Positions 16,272 to 25,662 are shown, counted from the first letter of the stretch. The stretch: 32,205 bases of DNA from Beijerinckiaceae bacterium (GCA_947456505.1 CANGTC010000026.1:1-32205); one strand, 5' to 3'. Notes: generated by a model not told the origin, from the sequence alone. Numbers and translations are program-made.

Positions 16272-17198
16272 ATGAGATGGGAAGATTTCCGACAGTCGGC
16301 GAATGTCGAGGACCGTCGCGGGGACGAGGGAGACGTGGGCGTCGCGGGCCTGCCCTTCAGCGGCGGCGGGCTGGGCATCGGCACGGTGATCGTGCTGGGG
16401 CTCATCGGCTATATGCTGGGCATTGATCCGCGCCTGCTCATCAGCGGCGCCGAGATGGCGGGGGTCGGTCGCAGCCAGCCCCAATATGAACAGCGCCAGC
16501 AGGCGCAGCCCCGTCAGCCCAGCACGCCGCCCACGGACCAGACTGGCCGCTTCGTCTCGGCCGTGCTCGCCCAGAACGAGGACGTCTGGAGCGATATTCT
16601 CCCGGCGCAGAAACAGATCCGCTTCAAGGCGGCGCCGCTGGTGCTGTTTTCCGGCGCCACCCGTTCGGGTTGCGGCGCGGCGCAGTCGGCCATGGGGCCC
16701 TTCTATTGCCCCAACGATGGCAAGATCTATCTCGACACCTCCTTCTTCAACGACATGAAGGCCAAGCTGGGGGGTGGCGGCGACTTCGCCTATGCCTATG
16801 TGATCGCCCACGAAATGGGACACCACATCGAAAACCTCCTGGGCGTGCTGCCGCGTGTTCAACGCGCCCAGCAGCAGGCGTCCTCCCAGGCCCAGGCCAA
16901 CAGCCTGTCCGTGCGCGTCGAACTCATGGCCGATTGCCTTGCGGGCGTCTGGGCGGCCAACGCAGACCGCAAATGGCGGATCATCGAACAGGGCGACGTC
17001 GAAAAAGCCATCGCCACCGCCACCGCCATCGGCGACGACCGCCTGCAAAAGGCCTCGCGCGGCTACGCCGTGCCCGACAGCTTTACCCACGGCTCCTCAG
17101 CCCAGCGGGTCAACTGGTTCCAGAAGGGCCTGAAGACCGGGCAGGTGGACGCCTGCAACACATTCGCCAACACAGCCGCCAACGCATCCGCAAGGTGA
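16272..17198 (+). CDS. YpfJ-family neutral zinc metallopeptidase
   Basis: A 308-residue protein with one N-terminal membrane segment (LGIGTVIVLGLIGYMLG, about 35-52), a glutamine/proline-rich linker, and a zinc-metallopeptidase domain with HEMGHH (about residues 179-184), the HExxH zinc site. C-terminal Cys and the FNDMKAK and NWFQKG segments match the family. It is anchored in the inner membrane with the catalytic domain probably periplasmic; substrates are unknown. I chose the ATG at 16272, which has AGGAG 9 bp upstream and starts with the family's MRWEDFRQS; a start 24 bp upstream is unsupported. moaB follows after 2 bp. Confidence 0.93.
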   Translation: MRWEDFRQSANVEDRRGDEGDVGVAGLPFSGGGLGIGTVIVLGLIGYMLGIDPRLLISGAEMAGVGRSQPQYEQRQQAQPRQPSTPPTDQTGRFVSAVLAQNEDVWSDILPAQKQIRFKAAPLVLFSGATRSGCGAAQSAMGPFYCPNDGKIYLDTSFFNDMKAKLGGGGDFAYAYVIAHEMGHHIENLLGVLPRVQRAQQQASSQAQANSLSVRVELMADCLAGVWAANADRKWRIIEQGDVEKAIATATAIGDDRLQKASRGYAVPDSFTHGSSAQRVNWFQKGLKTGQVDACNTFANTAANASAR

Positions 17199-17200
17199 TC

Positions 17201-17755
17201 ATGCCCGGAATCGACGAGAGCCTCCCCTTCGTAGCCCTGAAAATCGCCGTACTGACGGTGTCGGACACCCGCCAGTTCGAGGATGACAAATCCGGCTCCA
17301 CCCTCGTGGACCGCCTGACCAAGGCCGGCCACAAGCTGGCCGACCGCGCCATCGTCACTGACGATGTGGAGGCGATCCAGGCGCAGGTGCGGGCCTGGAT
17401 CGACGACCCAGATGTGGATGTGATCATCTCCACCGGCGGCACCGGCTTCACCGGGCGCGACGTGACGCCAGAGGCCATCGAGCCGCTGCTGGAGAAGCGG
17501 ATGGACGGGTTTTCCACAGTTTTCCACAGGATCAGCTACGACAAGATCGGGACCTCCACGATCCAGTCCCGCGCCACGGGCGGGGTGGCGGGCGCGACCT
17601 ATATCTTCGTGCTGCCGGGATCGCCGGGCGCCTGCAAGGACGCCTGGGACGGCATTCTGGCCCAGCAGCTCGACTACCGCTACCGGCCCTGCAATTTCGT
17701 GGAGATCATGCCCAGGCTCGACGAGCACCTGAAGCGCGGCAAGGCCAGGGCCTGA
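17201..17755 (+). CDS. moaB: Molybdenum cofactor biosynthesis protein MoaB
   Basis: A 184-residue MogA/MoaB-fold protein. Key segments are IAVLTVSDTR (about 14-23), the substrate-binding ISTGGTGFTGRDVTPEA (about 77-93) and the LPGSPGACKDAWD loop near residue 138. The family binds molybdopterin and adenylates it; MoaB in most bacteria is a paralogue of MogA with a less certain role. The AAGG at 17192-17195 before the start lies within the end of the preceding gene, whose stop is only 2 bp upstream, so the two are co-translated. Two tandem TTTTCCACAG copies lie within the coding sequence. Confidence 0.94.
   Translation: MPGIDESLPFVALKIAVLTVSDTRQFEDDKSGSTLVDRLTKAGHKLADRAIVTDDVEAIQAQVRAWIDDPDVDVIISTGGTGFTGRDVTPEAIEPLLEKRMDGFSTVFHRISYDKIGTSTIQSRATGGVAGATYIFVLPGSPGACKDAWDGILAQQLDYRYRPCNFVEIMPRLDEHLKRGKARA
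17510..17529 (+). repeat. Tandem TTTTCCACAG, two copies, inside moaB
   Basis: Two identical 10-mers lie head to tail at 17510-17519 and 17520-17529. Each contains TTTTCCACA, one base from the DnaA-box consensus TTATNCACA. They encode FSTVFHR within a normally conserved part of MoaB. Possibly a titration site, more likely chance plus codon choice. Confidence 0.5.
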
Positions 17756-17758
17756 AGG

Positions 17759-18280
17759 CTAGTCGACCCGGCGCAGACGGGCGCGGGCGGTAGGCGCAGC
17801 GCCAGCCCTGCTGACCAGCGTGGCGAAGTCCGGGCTTGCGGCGTGAAGGACCGAGCGCTTGGCCACCAGCCCCTGAACGGAGGCGAGGCCGGGCGCCAGA
17901 CGCGTCAAAAAGCTATCTGGAACAGTGCGGAAGCGCAGTGCGTCAGGCCGCGTGGCGCGCTGGAACATGTCCGCGATTTCCTCGATGAAGCCCGCTTGCG
18001 GCGCATAGCCCGCCCGCAGCACCAGCAGCAGATCGCCCCGCGCGCTGGCGAGCCCCGCCGCAATGGCGCCCGAAGGATCCACCGCCTCCGCAATCTCGCA
18101 GCCCGCGTGATCGGCGATCTTGCGCAGCTCCAGGCTTTCTTCGCCGCAAGCCAGCGTCACGTCCCGCACAAGCCCCTCGATGGCCGCCGTCACCAGCGCG
18201 GACAGGGTCCGCACCACCGCTTCGGAGGAAGCGGATTGGGGAAGGGAACGATCTGCGGCGAGCACGATAGCGGAGAGCAT
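17759..18280 (-). CDS. Glycosyltransferase-2-like protein of unknown role
   Basis: A 173-residue protein opening with MLSAIVLAAD and containing AAGLASARGDLLLVLRAGYAPQ, which resembles the nucleotide-sugar-binding core and DxD region of family-2 glycosyltransferases, though no clean DxD is present (LRAG occupies that position). It is shorter than true enzymes of the family (usually over 220 residues) and lacks an acceptor domain, so catalysis is doubtful. It converges on moaB with a 3-bp gap and no terminator. Expression and function unknown. Confidence 0.75.
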   Translation of the reverse strand: MLSAIVLAADRSLPQSASSEAVVRTLSALVTAAIEGLVRDVTLACGEESLELRKIADHAGCEIAEAVDPSGAIAAGLASARGDLLLVLRAGYAPQAGFIEEIADMFQRATRPDALRFRTVPDSFLTRLAPGLASVQGLVAKRSVLHAASPDFATLVSRAGAAPTARARLRRVD

Positions 18281-18332
18281 CGGCGACCTATATCAACTTT
18301 GGCGCCGCGGGACACTTGAGTTCTGCACAGAT

Positions 18333-18341
18333 TTATCCACA
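18333..18341 (+). promoter_or_regulatory. Consensus DnaA box
   Basis: TTATCCACA matches the DnaA-box consensus TTATNCACA exactly, in the 147-bp divergent gap upstream of the radical SAM gene. By base composition one such site would be rare in 32 kb. No box cluster, AT-rich unwinding element or origin-associated gene is nearby, so it is at most a regulatory or titration site. Confidence 0.4.
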
Positions 18342-18364
18342 GCCATATTGACGCCACAAATCAT

Positions 18365-18398
18365 GTTCCGTATCCGTTCTCTTGTTCGCGTTTTGTAC
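18365..18398 (+). promoter_or_regulatory. Candidate LexA (SOS) box pair upstream of the radical SAM gene
   Basis: GTTC-N7-GTTC at 18365-18379 exactly fits the direct-repeat LexA site of alphaproteobacteria. A second site, GTTC-N7-GTAC at 18384-18398, differs at one base. They lie 63 and 44 bp before the start codon of the SplB-like gene, where a promoter would be. The second also overlaps a perfect dyad TTCGCG-N7-CGCGAA (18385-18403). This predicts DNA-damage induction of that gene. Confidence 0.55.
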
Positions 18399-18427
18399 GC
18401 GAAGGCGGCGAAGAGAACAGGCGGCAC

Positions 18428-19633
18428 ATGCTGCGCAGAGCAGGCGACAAAGGTAAAGCTACAGCCTCGTATCCGGATCCCCATGACCTCTGGGAACAGG
18501 GAGGCGACCCCGCGCCCGAATATTCCGCAGACAGCTTTGCGGAAGATCCGCCACCCAAGGTCCCCACCGAGCGGCGCTCTGGACGGGGAGCCGCCACCAA
18601 CCGCTCGGGCCGGTTCGAGCGGCAGGCGCGCGAGCAGGTGGACGATGGCTGGGGCGCTCTGGAGACCCAGGAGGCGCTGGCGCCGGTGCGCACCGAAATC
18701 ACCCTGGAGCGACCCAAGACCATCATCACCCGCAACGATTCGCCCGACATCCCCTTCGACCGCTCCATCAATCCCTACCGGGGCTGCGAGCATGGCTGCG
18801 TCTACTGCTACGCTCGCCCCACCCACGCCTTCATGGGGCTCTCGCCGGGGCTTGATTTCGAGACGCGCCTCTTCGTGAAGGAGGGCGCAGCGGCCCTGCT
18901 CGAACACGAGATCTCCGCCCCCAACTATACCCCCAAGGTCATCGCCATCGGCACGAACACGGACCCCTATCAACCCGTCGAGCGCCGCCATCGCATCATG
19001 CGCGAGGTGCTGGAGGTGCTGGCGAAGGCCAATCATCCCGTGGGCATCACCACCAAATCGGCCCTGTGCGCCCGCGACATCGACCTTCTGGCGCCCATGG
19101 CGGCGAAGGGGCTGGCGAGGGTCGCCCTCTCCATCACCACCTTCGATCGCAGGCTGGCGCGCGGCATGGAGCCCCGCGCCTCGACGCCGGAGCGGCGACT
19201 GGAGGCGATCCGCCAGTTGAGCGCGGCGGGCATTCCCACGACCGTGATGGTGGCGCCGATCATCCCCGGAGTGACCGATAGCGAGATCGAAACGATTCTG
19301 GAGCGGGCCCATGAGGCGGGCGCGCGGGACGCAGGCTATGTCATGCTGCGCCTGCCCCTGGAAGTGCAGGACATCTTCGGCGAATGGCTGCTGGAAAATG
19401 CCCCCGACAAATACCGCCGGGTGATGAACCTCATGCGCTCCATGCGCGAGGGCAAGGTCTATGACGCGACCTGGGGCAATCGCATGACCGGCACGGGACC
19501 CTATGCGGGCATCACAGGGCGGCGTTTCGAACTCGCCGCCCAGCGACTAGGCTTCAATGAGACCCGCACGCGTCTGCGCACGGATCTCTTCACCCGGCCA
19601 GTGCGGCCAGGCGGGCAAATGAGCCTGTTCTAG
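18428..19633 (+). CDS. PA0069-family radical SAM protein (SplB-related)
   Basis: A 401-residue protein. The radical SAM cluster motif CxxxCxYC is C120-EHG-C124-VY-C127, preceded by the family's SINPYRGCEHG. Later segments (GTNTDPYQPVE, SITTFD, PEARLEAI-like ERRLEAI, APIIPGVTD) match the branch related to spore photoproduct lyase. The first ~75 residues are variable and acidic. SplB repairs a thymine photoproduct by radical chemistry; the role of this branch in non-sporeformers is not established. A candidate LexA box upstream supports a DNA-repair link. The gene converges on the tail-anchored-protein gene with a 9-bp gap. Confidence 0.92.
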   Translation: MLRRAGDKGKATASYPDPHDLWEQGGDPAPEYSADSFAEDPPPKVPTERRSGRGAATNRSGRFERQAREQVDDGWGALETQEALAPVRTEITLERPKTIITRNDSPDIPFDRSINPYRGCEHGCVYCYARPTHAFMGLSPGLDFETRLFVKEGAAALLEHEISAPNYTPKVIAIGTNTDPYQPVERRHRIMREVLEVLAKANHPVGITTKSALCARDIDLLAPMAAKGLARVALSITTFDRRLARGMEPRASTPERRLEAIRQLSAAGIPTTVMVAPIIPGVTDSEIETILERAHEAGARDAGYVMLRLPLEVQDIFGEWLLENAPDKYRRVMNLMRSMREGKVYDATWGNRMTGTGPYAGITGRRFELAAQRLGFNETRTRLRTDLFTRPVRPGGQMSLF

Positions 19634-19642
19634 CGGCTGAAA

Positions 19643-20194
19643 TCAGCGGCCAGCGATCGGCAGACCAAAACGGAACAGCAGATAGAAGGCCAATATGGCC
19701 ACGACGCCCAAACCGGCGTAACTGACCATGGGATTAACGCCCATGAATTCACGCGCCACCACTGCGGACTGCGGGCGCTGGGCGATGGGATAGCTGCGCT
19801 GGGGGGCGCTTGCGGCAAGCCCCTGGGCCTGCTCCGACCCCATGGCCACATCAAGCCCGCGCCCGTCCAGAGTCGCCTGCGCCAGATGGCGGAAGGTCGC
19901 AAGGCGGCGCGGCGTGCTCTCGCCGATGATATAGGCGATCGATTCGTCCTCCGTGGGCGCGCGGCCCTTGGCGCTCTTGAAAGCGATCAACCAATCGCGC
20001 TTGTGTTGCTTGTAAATCGAATAGGCGACAAGGCCAACGATATCGCTGTCGCCAGACACCAACTGTTCAAAAACCGGATTGCGATCATTTTCCGGCTCAT
20101 TCAGAGTCTCGACGGCGGCTGGTTGCGACGCGCTTGCGACAGCAGCCTCTGTGACGCCGTCCTTGACTTCCGTACCTTCTTTGCCTGCTTCCAT
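19643..20194 (-). CDS. Tail-anchored membrane protein of unknown function
   Basis: A 183-residue protein. The N-terminal 45 residues are acidic and low in complexity. A compact middle domain (about 50-110) has IVGLVAYSIYKQHKRDWL, then GRAPTEDESIAYI and TPRRLATFRHLA. A proline/glutamine-rich linker leads to one C-terminal hydrophobic segment (YAGLGVVAILAFYLLFRFGL), so it is likely tail-anchored with the domain in the cytoplasm. Similar proteins are frequent in Rhizobiales next to rnhB; I do not know a function. It is divergent from rnhB across 179 bp. Confidence 0.8.
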   Translation of the reverse strand: MEAGKEGTEVKDGVTEAAVASASQPAAVETLNEPENDRNPVFEQLVSGDSDIVGLVAYSIYKQHKRDWLIAFKSAKGRAPTEDESIAYIIGESTPRRLATFRHLAQATLDGRGLDVAMGSEQAQGLAASAPQRSYPIAQRPQSAVVAREFMGVNPMVSYAGLGVVAILAFYLLFRFGLPIAGR

Positions 20195-20373
20195 AATCCT
20201 TGGTCCTTATGCGCGCTGTGCTGGCGAAGGGGCCTGCCTCGGGATGAGATTTATGCGAGAATCGTAGGTATTTCTGAGCATTACCGCAAAACTTGGTAAA
20301 AACTTTGACAAGACTTGGCTCACAGGCGCAGATTTTGTCGCGCAGCCACCTCCGTGGTCGCAGGAAGCAGAAC

Positions 20374-21030
20374 ATGACCCGCCCCCATTTTCGCCATGAA
20401 AAATCGCTGTTGGCGTCTGGAGTCTGGCCGGTGGCTGGGGTCGATGAGGCCGGACGGGGGCCCCTGGCGGGCCCGGTCACGGCGGCTGCGGTCATCCTCG
20501 ACCCCAAGAAGCCGGTGCGGGGGCTGAACGATTCAAAAAAACTGTCCAGAGCCGCGCGGAACGAATTATTCGAACTGATCTGCGCCCGGGCGCTGGCGGT
20601 GGGCCTGGGCATGGCGAGCGCGCAGGAGATCGACCGCGTCAACATTCGCAACGCGACCTTTCTGGCCATGCGGCGGGCCCTGCAGGCGCTGGCCCTGCCC
20701 CCGGCCCATGCGCTCATTGACGGAAACGCCGCCCCGCGCGACGCCCCCTGCCCCGTGCAGACCATCGTGAAGGGAGACGCCATCAGCATCTCCATCTCCG
20801 CCGCCTCCATCATCGCCAAGGTCACCCGCGACCGCCTGATGGAGCGCCTGCACGAAGCCTATCCTCTCTATGGATTCGCCGAACATATGGGCTATGGCGC
20901 GCCCGCCCATCTGGCCGCCCTGCGAACCTACGGCCCATGCCCCTATCACCGCTACAGTTTCGCGCCCGTGCGCGCAGCGGCGGGCGAGACTGCGCCCCGC
21001 ATCGAAACGCCAAATCTCTTCAATCTGTAA
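20374..21030 (+). CDS. rnhB: Ribonuclease HII
   Basis: A 218-residue type 2 RNase H. The catalytic start [14 protein letters not shown] gives D24 and E25; the LIDGNAAP segment provides the third acid and [13 protein letters not shown] the fourth, with the family's HMGYGAPAH near the end. It removes single ribonucleotides from DNA and RNA from hybrids. The ATG at 20374 has an AGGAAGCAG ribosome-binding site; the frame opens 81 bp earlier without one. TTGACA at 20305-20310 is a possible -35 element but no good -10 follows. ccrM begins 133 bp downstream on the same strand. Confidence 0.96.
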   Translation: MTRPHFRHEKSLLASGVWPVAGVDEAGRGPLAGPVTAAAVILDPKKPVRGLNDSKKLSRAARNELFELICARALAVGLGMASAQEIDRVNIRNATFLAMRRALQALALPPAHALIDGNAAPRDAPCPVQTIVKGDAISISISAASIIAKVTRDRLMERLHEAYPLYGFAEHMGYGAPAHLAALRTYGPCPYHRYSFAPVRAAAGETAPRIETPNLFNL

Positions 21031-21098
21031 ACGATGCCCCTTGCAGCGCTGTTTCGTTTTGGCGCGTTCGAAAAAGGGACAGGTTTTTTCTCACGCTC

Positions 21099-21113
21099 TT
21101 AAACCGGTCTTCA
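21099..21113 (+). promoter_or_regulatory. CtrA-like box upstream of ccrM
   Basis: TTAA-N7-TTCA differs by one base from the CtrA full site TTAA-N7-TTAA. It lies 50 bp before the first ccrM start codon, within the 133-bp rnhB-ccrM gap. CtrA is known to activate ccrM late in the cell cycle in Caulobacter, so position and partner gene both fit. Confidence 0.5.
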
Positions 21114-21163
21114 CCAGGCGCGGACCATAGTCGCCGTGTCAGTTGTGTAACCGGTGTATGTAA

Positions 21164-22342
<1,179 letters not shown>

Positions 22343-22360
22343 GAACCGCCGCGCGACCTC

Positions 22361-23353
22361 TCAGGGCCATTCAATCCTGACAATGGTCGCCAGCCAATCC
22401 GGCAGGGGCAGCAACGCAGTCACCTGTTCCGCGCTGAGCGATAGCAAGAGCGCGCCCACAAGCGCGACCACGGTCGAAACCCAGACCTTGCTGCTGAAGA
22501 CCTCATGGTCACGATTGAACCAGTAGCTGAAGAAAAATCGAAACACGAGCGACAGACGCTGGATCGGCTGCACCACCGACACAGGCGCCACCGACAGGGC
22601 GAGATAACGGAACATCTGCGAGAGCATGACTGTCAGGCCGCTGCCGATGAACCAGTTGCGCGTGCTGGGGTCGAGCTTGCGCACATGGGCGATCTGGCCG
22701 GGGATGAAGGCGAAGAGCGACACGAAAAGGGTCGCCGCCACATAGGACACGAGGGCGCCTGCGAGGCCGCCGCCAATGCCCATGCCGGTGTCGCGTAAGG
22801 CAAGACGCACGAAGATGGGGCTTAGGCCATAGCCGGTGCCCGAGAGCACTGCAAAGAGATAGCCCTCCACGTAGAGCGGCTGGAAGGCCTCGGTTTCCAT
22901 GGGCTTTTGCATATCGCGCGCGGCGCGCAAATCGCCGACCATCGTCACGAGGGGGCCAACCACCACCAGCGCTATGCCCAGCACCCGCAGCGGGGTCAGC
23001 TTCTCATCGAGCAGCCACATGGCGAGCGCCAGGGTGAAGATGATGTCCGACTGGGAAGCCGGGCCCTGGAGATTGGTCCCGATGGCTTTCGAAGCACGAT
23101 AGTTGCAATAACGCCCCCAGACGAAATGCAGCACGCCAGCGATCGACAGATAGAGGATCGTCGTCCCCGAGAATTGCGTGAGCGCGCTGACCTGGCCGAA
23201 GACGAGCAGCAGAATAAAAAACAGCGGCACGCCCATGGGCACGGTGATCGCCATGCCCTGCGCCACGGTGCCGGTCAAAACGCCCCGACGCGTCATGGCG
23301 TTATTGAGCGCGAACATGGTGGCCGCCATGAGCGACAGAAAGGCGCCGAGCAA
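22361..23353 (-). CDS. EamA/DMT-family transporter
   Basis: A 330-residue protein with about ten membrane segments in two similar halves, the EamA/DMT arrangement. WLLDEKLTPLRVLGIALVVVGPL at the end of the first half is the classic signature (E-x-L-T-x-x-x-x-x-G). The start is TTG at 23353, supported by an AAGGA site 7 bp upstream; no ATG fits as well. It probably exports a small metabolite, unidentified. It follows the VOC gene by 54 bp on the same strand. Confidence 0.9.
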   Translation of the reverse strand: MLGAFLSLMAATMFALNNAMTRRGVLTGTVAQGMAITVPMGVPLFFILLLVFGQVSALTQFSGTTILYLSIAGVLHFVWGRYCNYRASKAIGTNLQGPASQSDIIFTLALAMWLLDEKLTPLRVLGIALVVVGPLVTMVGDLRAARDMQKPMETEAFQPLYVEGYLFAVLSGTGYGLSPIFVRLALRDTGMGIGGGLAGALVSYVAATLFVSLFAFIPGQIAHVRKLDPSTRNWFIGSGLTVMLSQMFRYLALSVAPVSVVQPIQRLSLVFRFFFSYWFNRDHEVFSSKVWVSTVVALVGALLLSLSAEQVTALLPLPDWLATIVRIEWP

Positions 23354-23407
23354 ATCAGGGTCCTTTCAGGCGAAGGCTTTCAGGGAGCCGTGCAGCGCAA
23401 ACCCGCA

Positions 23408-24295
23408 TCACGCCATACGCCAATTCAGCTCGTCCTGCCCGCCGCGATAATTGAAGATGCTTTGCGTGGGATTGCGGTTCATCAAACGGCGGCCAAACAT
23501 GGGATGAGTCATGCTGCGCACTTCGTGATCAAGCGGATAGACTTCCAAGCCGCTATCCAAGTCGGGGATCGAGATGAAGCGATATTGCCACTGGCTATTC
23601 TCATCCACCTGCAGCCCCATGGCCTGCAGACGCTTGTAGGGGCCGGAGAAGTCGGCGAGATAGATCTGTACGTGATGATCAAGGCAGGGGGCGAGCGGCG
23701 CCTCGCATTCGGCGAAGATCATGGTCTGGCGATGGCCGCAGGCCACATGGGCCTCCCTGCCGCCCTCGCCAGTCTCGATCTTCGCCACCGCGCCCATGAC
23801 CTCGCGATAAAATCGGACGATGGGCTCGGCGGCGCCGCGCGCCACCTCGAACCGCACATAGGAAATCCAGGAGAGATACGGGCCAAAGCGGACTTCGTCC
23901 GGCGCATGGCAGACAAAGCGATTGCCCCAGGGACAGGTGACCTCCACCCCCGCATCCGTGCGGCCATAGGTGAAATTCGTGCCCGCAAGGTCCTTGCTGA
24001 CGAACTCAAGCCGCACGGCCAGATCATCGAGATCGGGAACCACAAGACCGGTCACCACGCCCTCGGCGACTGTGGCCGGACCGGTGGGCAGGTGGAACTG
24101 GCTGTCTCCCACATTGACCCACATATTGTTGGTGCCGGTCATCATGAAGGGATCGCGGGTCAGGCCGAGACCGGTCATGTAGAAAGCGGTCGCCAGGCCC
24201 TGATCGGGGACGCGAAAATTGACATGCCCGATGTTGACGATATTGCCGAGGTCCTCGACCGCCCGGTCATAGCTGGGTTTGTACGTGACGTTCAT
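23408..24295 (-). CDS. VOC-superfamily protein, extradiol-dioxygenase-like
   Basis: A 295-residue protein with two VOC modules. The first has NIGHVNFRVPD (H24), HLPTGPATVAEG and GVEVTCPWGN; the second has YVRFEVARG, the DHHVQIYLADF histidines and DSGLEVYPLDHEVRSMTHP. This resembles bleomycin-resistance/catechol 2,3-dioxygenase-type metalloproteins, and a divalent-metal site could form. No other aromatic-degradation gene is nearby, so dioxygenase activity is unproven. The ATG has GGGAG about 8 bp upstream. EamA transporter gene downstream, acidic small protein gene 57 bp upstream. Confidence 0.85.
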   Translation of the reverse strand: MNVTYKPSYDRAVEDLGNIVNIGHVNFRVPDQGLATAFYMTGLGLTRDPFMMTGTNNMWVNVGDSQFHLPTGPATVAEGVVTGLVVPDLDDLAVRLEFVSKDLAGTNFTYGRTDAGVEVTCPWGNRFVCHAPDEVRFGPYLSWISYVRFEVARGAAEPIVRFYREVMGAVAKIETGEGGREAHVACGHRQTMIFAECEAPLAPCLDHHVQIYLADFSGPYKRLQAMGLQVDENSQWQYRFISIPDLDSGLEVYPLDHEVRSMTHPMFGRRLMNRNPTQSIFNYRGGQDELNWRMA

Positions 24296-24352
24296 GGGGC
24301 GCGCTCCCTGATCTTCCCTTTGTCTCTATCATTCCAGCCTGCGGCCGCGCTG

Positions 24353-24607
24353 TCACTCAAATTCAATGGCGATGTCGCGCGCCTCGCACTCATCCTCGAT
24401 CCGCTCCAGCAGTTTCTGGAGGTCTTTCAGGGAGAGTTCGGAGCCGTCGTCCCAGCATTCCGCCTCGTCAATGCTGACCACCAGCACGGGGTCGCCCTCT
24501 TCATCCAGCCCCTCCTCGAGGGGCAAGGTCAGGCTGCGTCCGGATAGGACCACGCGCATTTCCCCGTCCAGGATCTCCAGGGTGAAAGAGGCGTCCTTTT
24601 TCGCCAT
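24353..24607 (-). CDS. Small acidic protein coupled to mutY, Imm74-like
   Basis: An 84-residue, strongly acidic protein. The pattern FTLEILDGEMRVVLSGRSLTLPLE, then ECWDDGSELS, then a helix ending IAIEFE, resembles the Imm74 immunity-protein family, but the match is by eye. Its ATG overlaps the mutY stop as TGATG, and GGAG lies 7 bp before it, so the two are translationally coupled. No toxin gene is adjacent, so a true immunity role is unsupported; an accessory role alongside MutY is equally possible. Confidence 0.7.
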   Translation of the reverse strand: MAKKDASFTLEILDGEMRVVLSGRSLTLPLEEGLDEEGDPVLVVSIDEAECWDDGSELSLKDLQKLLERIEDECEARDIAIEFE

Positions 24608-25662
24608 CACGGCTCTCCTTTGGCTCGCGCATGGGCGACGATCTTGCGCATGACGCTGGGCAGGGCCTCGCCATCAAGATCCCCCTTGAGCGCCCAGCGA
24701 AACCCCTCGGGCGCCCTGGCCCTGGCCGAAGCGACACCATGGAAGACGATGAGCTGTAAGGCAAAATGGGTGAAGACATGCTCCACCACGCCCGGCAGGC
24801 GACGCCATTTGGCGAGCGCGGGGGCATGGGCCAGCGCATCGCCGGGGTCGAAATCTCCGCTCCAGGGGGAGCCGGGGATTTCCGTCATGCCGCCCAGCAA
24901 GCCCTTTGGCGGGCGGGTGCGCACCAGCACGGCGCCATCAGCGCGCTCCAGAAAGAAGGCCGCGCCCGCCCGCGAGGGCCGCTCCGCCTTGGGCGCCTTC
25001 ACCGGATAGCGCTCCGCCTGCCCCGCATGGGCGGCCTCGCAGGCGCCATGGAAAGGACAAAGCGAACAGGCGGGACGCCGGGGCGAGCAGAGCGAGGAGC
25101 CCAGATCCATGAGCGCCTGAGCAAAATCGCCAGAGCGCTTCTGCGGCCAGATCTGCGCCGCCGCCTGTTTGATCAGAGGCTTCGCCTTGGGCATGGGCGC
25201 ATCGATGGCGAACAGGCGCGAGACGACCCGCTCCACATTGCCGTCCACCACCACGGCCCTTCGCCCGAAGGCGATGGAGGCGATGGCCGCCGCCGTATAG
25301 GGCCCCACCCCCGGCAAGGTCAGCAGCCCCTCCTCCGTATCGGGAAAGCGCCCGCCATGGTCGCTGGCGACCAGTTGCGCGCAGGCATGCAGATTGCGGG
25401 CGCGCGAATAGTAGCCCAGCCCCGCCCAGGCCTTCATGACGTCATCCACCGGCGCCGCCGCCAGATCCTCGACCCGGGGCCAGAGGGTCAGAAACTTCTC
25501 GAAATAGCTCTTCACGGCGGGAACGGTCGTCTGCTGCAACATGATCTCGCTGAGCCAGACCGCATAGGGATCGGCCAGCCGACCCGGCGGCGCGCGCCAG
25601 GGCAGCACGCGGCGGTGGCGGTCGTACCAGTTCAGCAGGCTTTGCGGATCGGGGGCTCTCAT
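24607..25662 (-). CDS. mutY: A/G-specific adenine DNA glycosylase MutY
   Basis: A 351-residue enzyme from the chosen ATG. It has the helix-hairpin-helix LPGVGPYTAAAI, catalytic Glu in LSEIMLQQTTV and catalytic Asp in VVDGNVERVVSR, and a complete 4Fe-4S loop C-x6-C-x2-C-x5-C. The C-terminal NUDIX-like domain recognises 8-oxoguanine (KGLLGGMTEIPG, and VEHVFTHFALQL). It removes A opposite 8-oxoG. A start at 25710 adds 16 residues unlike the family; neither start has a clear ribosome-binding site, and the shorter form begins the usual distance before WYDRHRRVLPWR. It is divergent from dciA. Confidence 0.95.
   Translation of the reverse strand: MRAPDPQSLLNWYDRHRRVLPWRAPPGRLADPYAVWLSEIMLQQTTVPAVKSYFEKFLTLWPRVEDLAAAPVDDVMKAWAGLGYYSRARNLHACAQLVASDHGGRFPDTEEGLLTLPGVGPYTAAAIASIAFGRRAVVVDGNVERVVSRLFAIDAPMPKAKPLIKQAAAQIWPQKRSGDFAQALMDLGSSLCSPRRPACSLCPFHGACEAAHAGQAERYPVKAPKAERPSRAGAAFFLERADGAVLVRTRPPKGLLGGMTEIPGSPWSGDFDPGDALAHAPALAKWRRLPGVVEHVFTHFALQLIVFHGVASARARAPEGFRWALKGDLDGEALPSVMRKIVAHARAKGEP

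Noticed and set aside
17500-18345. A replication origin suggested by DnaA-like boxes
   Set aside because: Only three boxes, two of them imperfect and inside moaB, with no AT-rich region, no origin-associated genes and no other support.
20305-20333. Sigma-70-type promoter for rnhB with a perfect TTGACA
   Set aside because: No acceptable -10 element at 16-18 bp spacing, so I mention the -35 only in the rnhB entry.
22907-24547. 546-codon open frame on the plus strand across the EamA and VOC genes
   Set aside because: It spans two recognised genes on the other strand and the gap between them, with a low-information composition; a byproduct of high GC.
24353-24607. A toxin-immunity pair
   Set aside because: No polymorphic toxin, nuclease toxin domain or secretion marker lies nearby, so the Imm74 resemblance alone does not support one.
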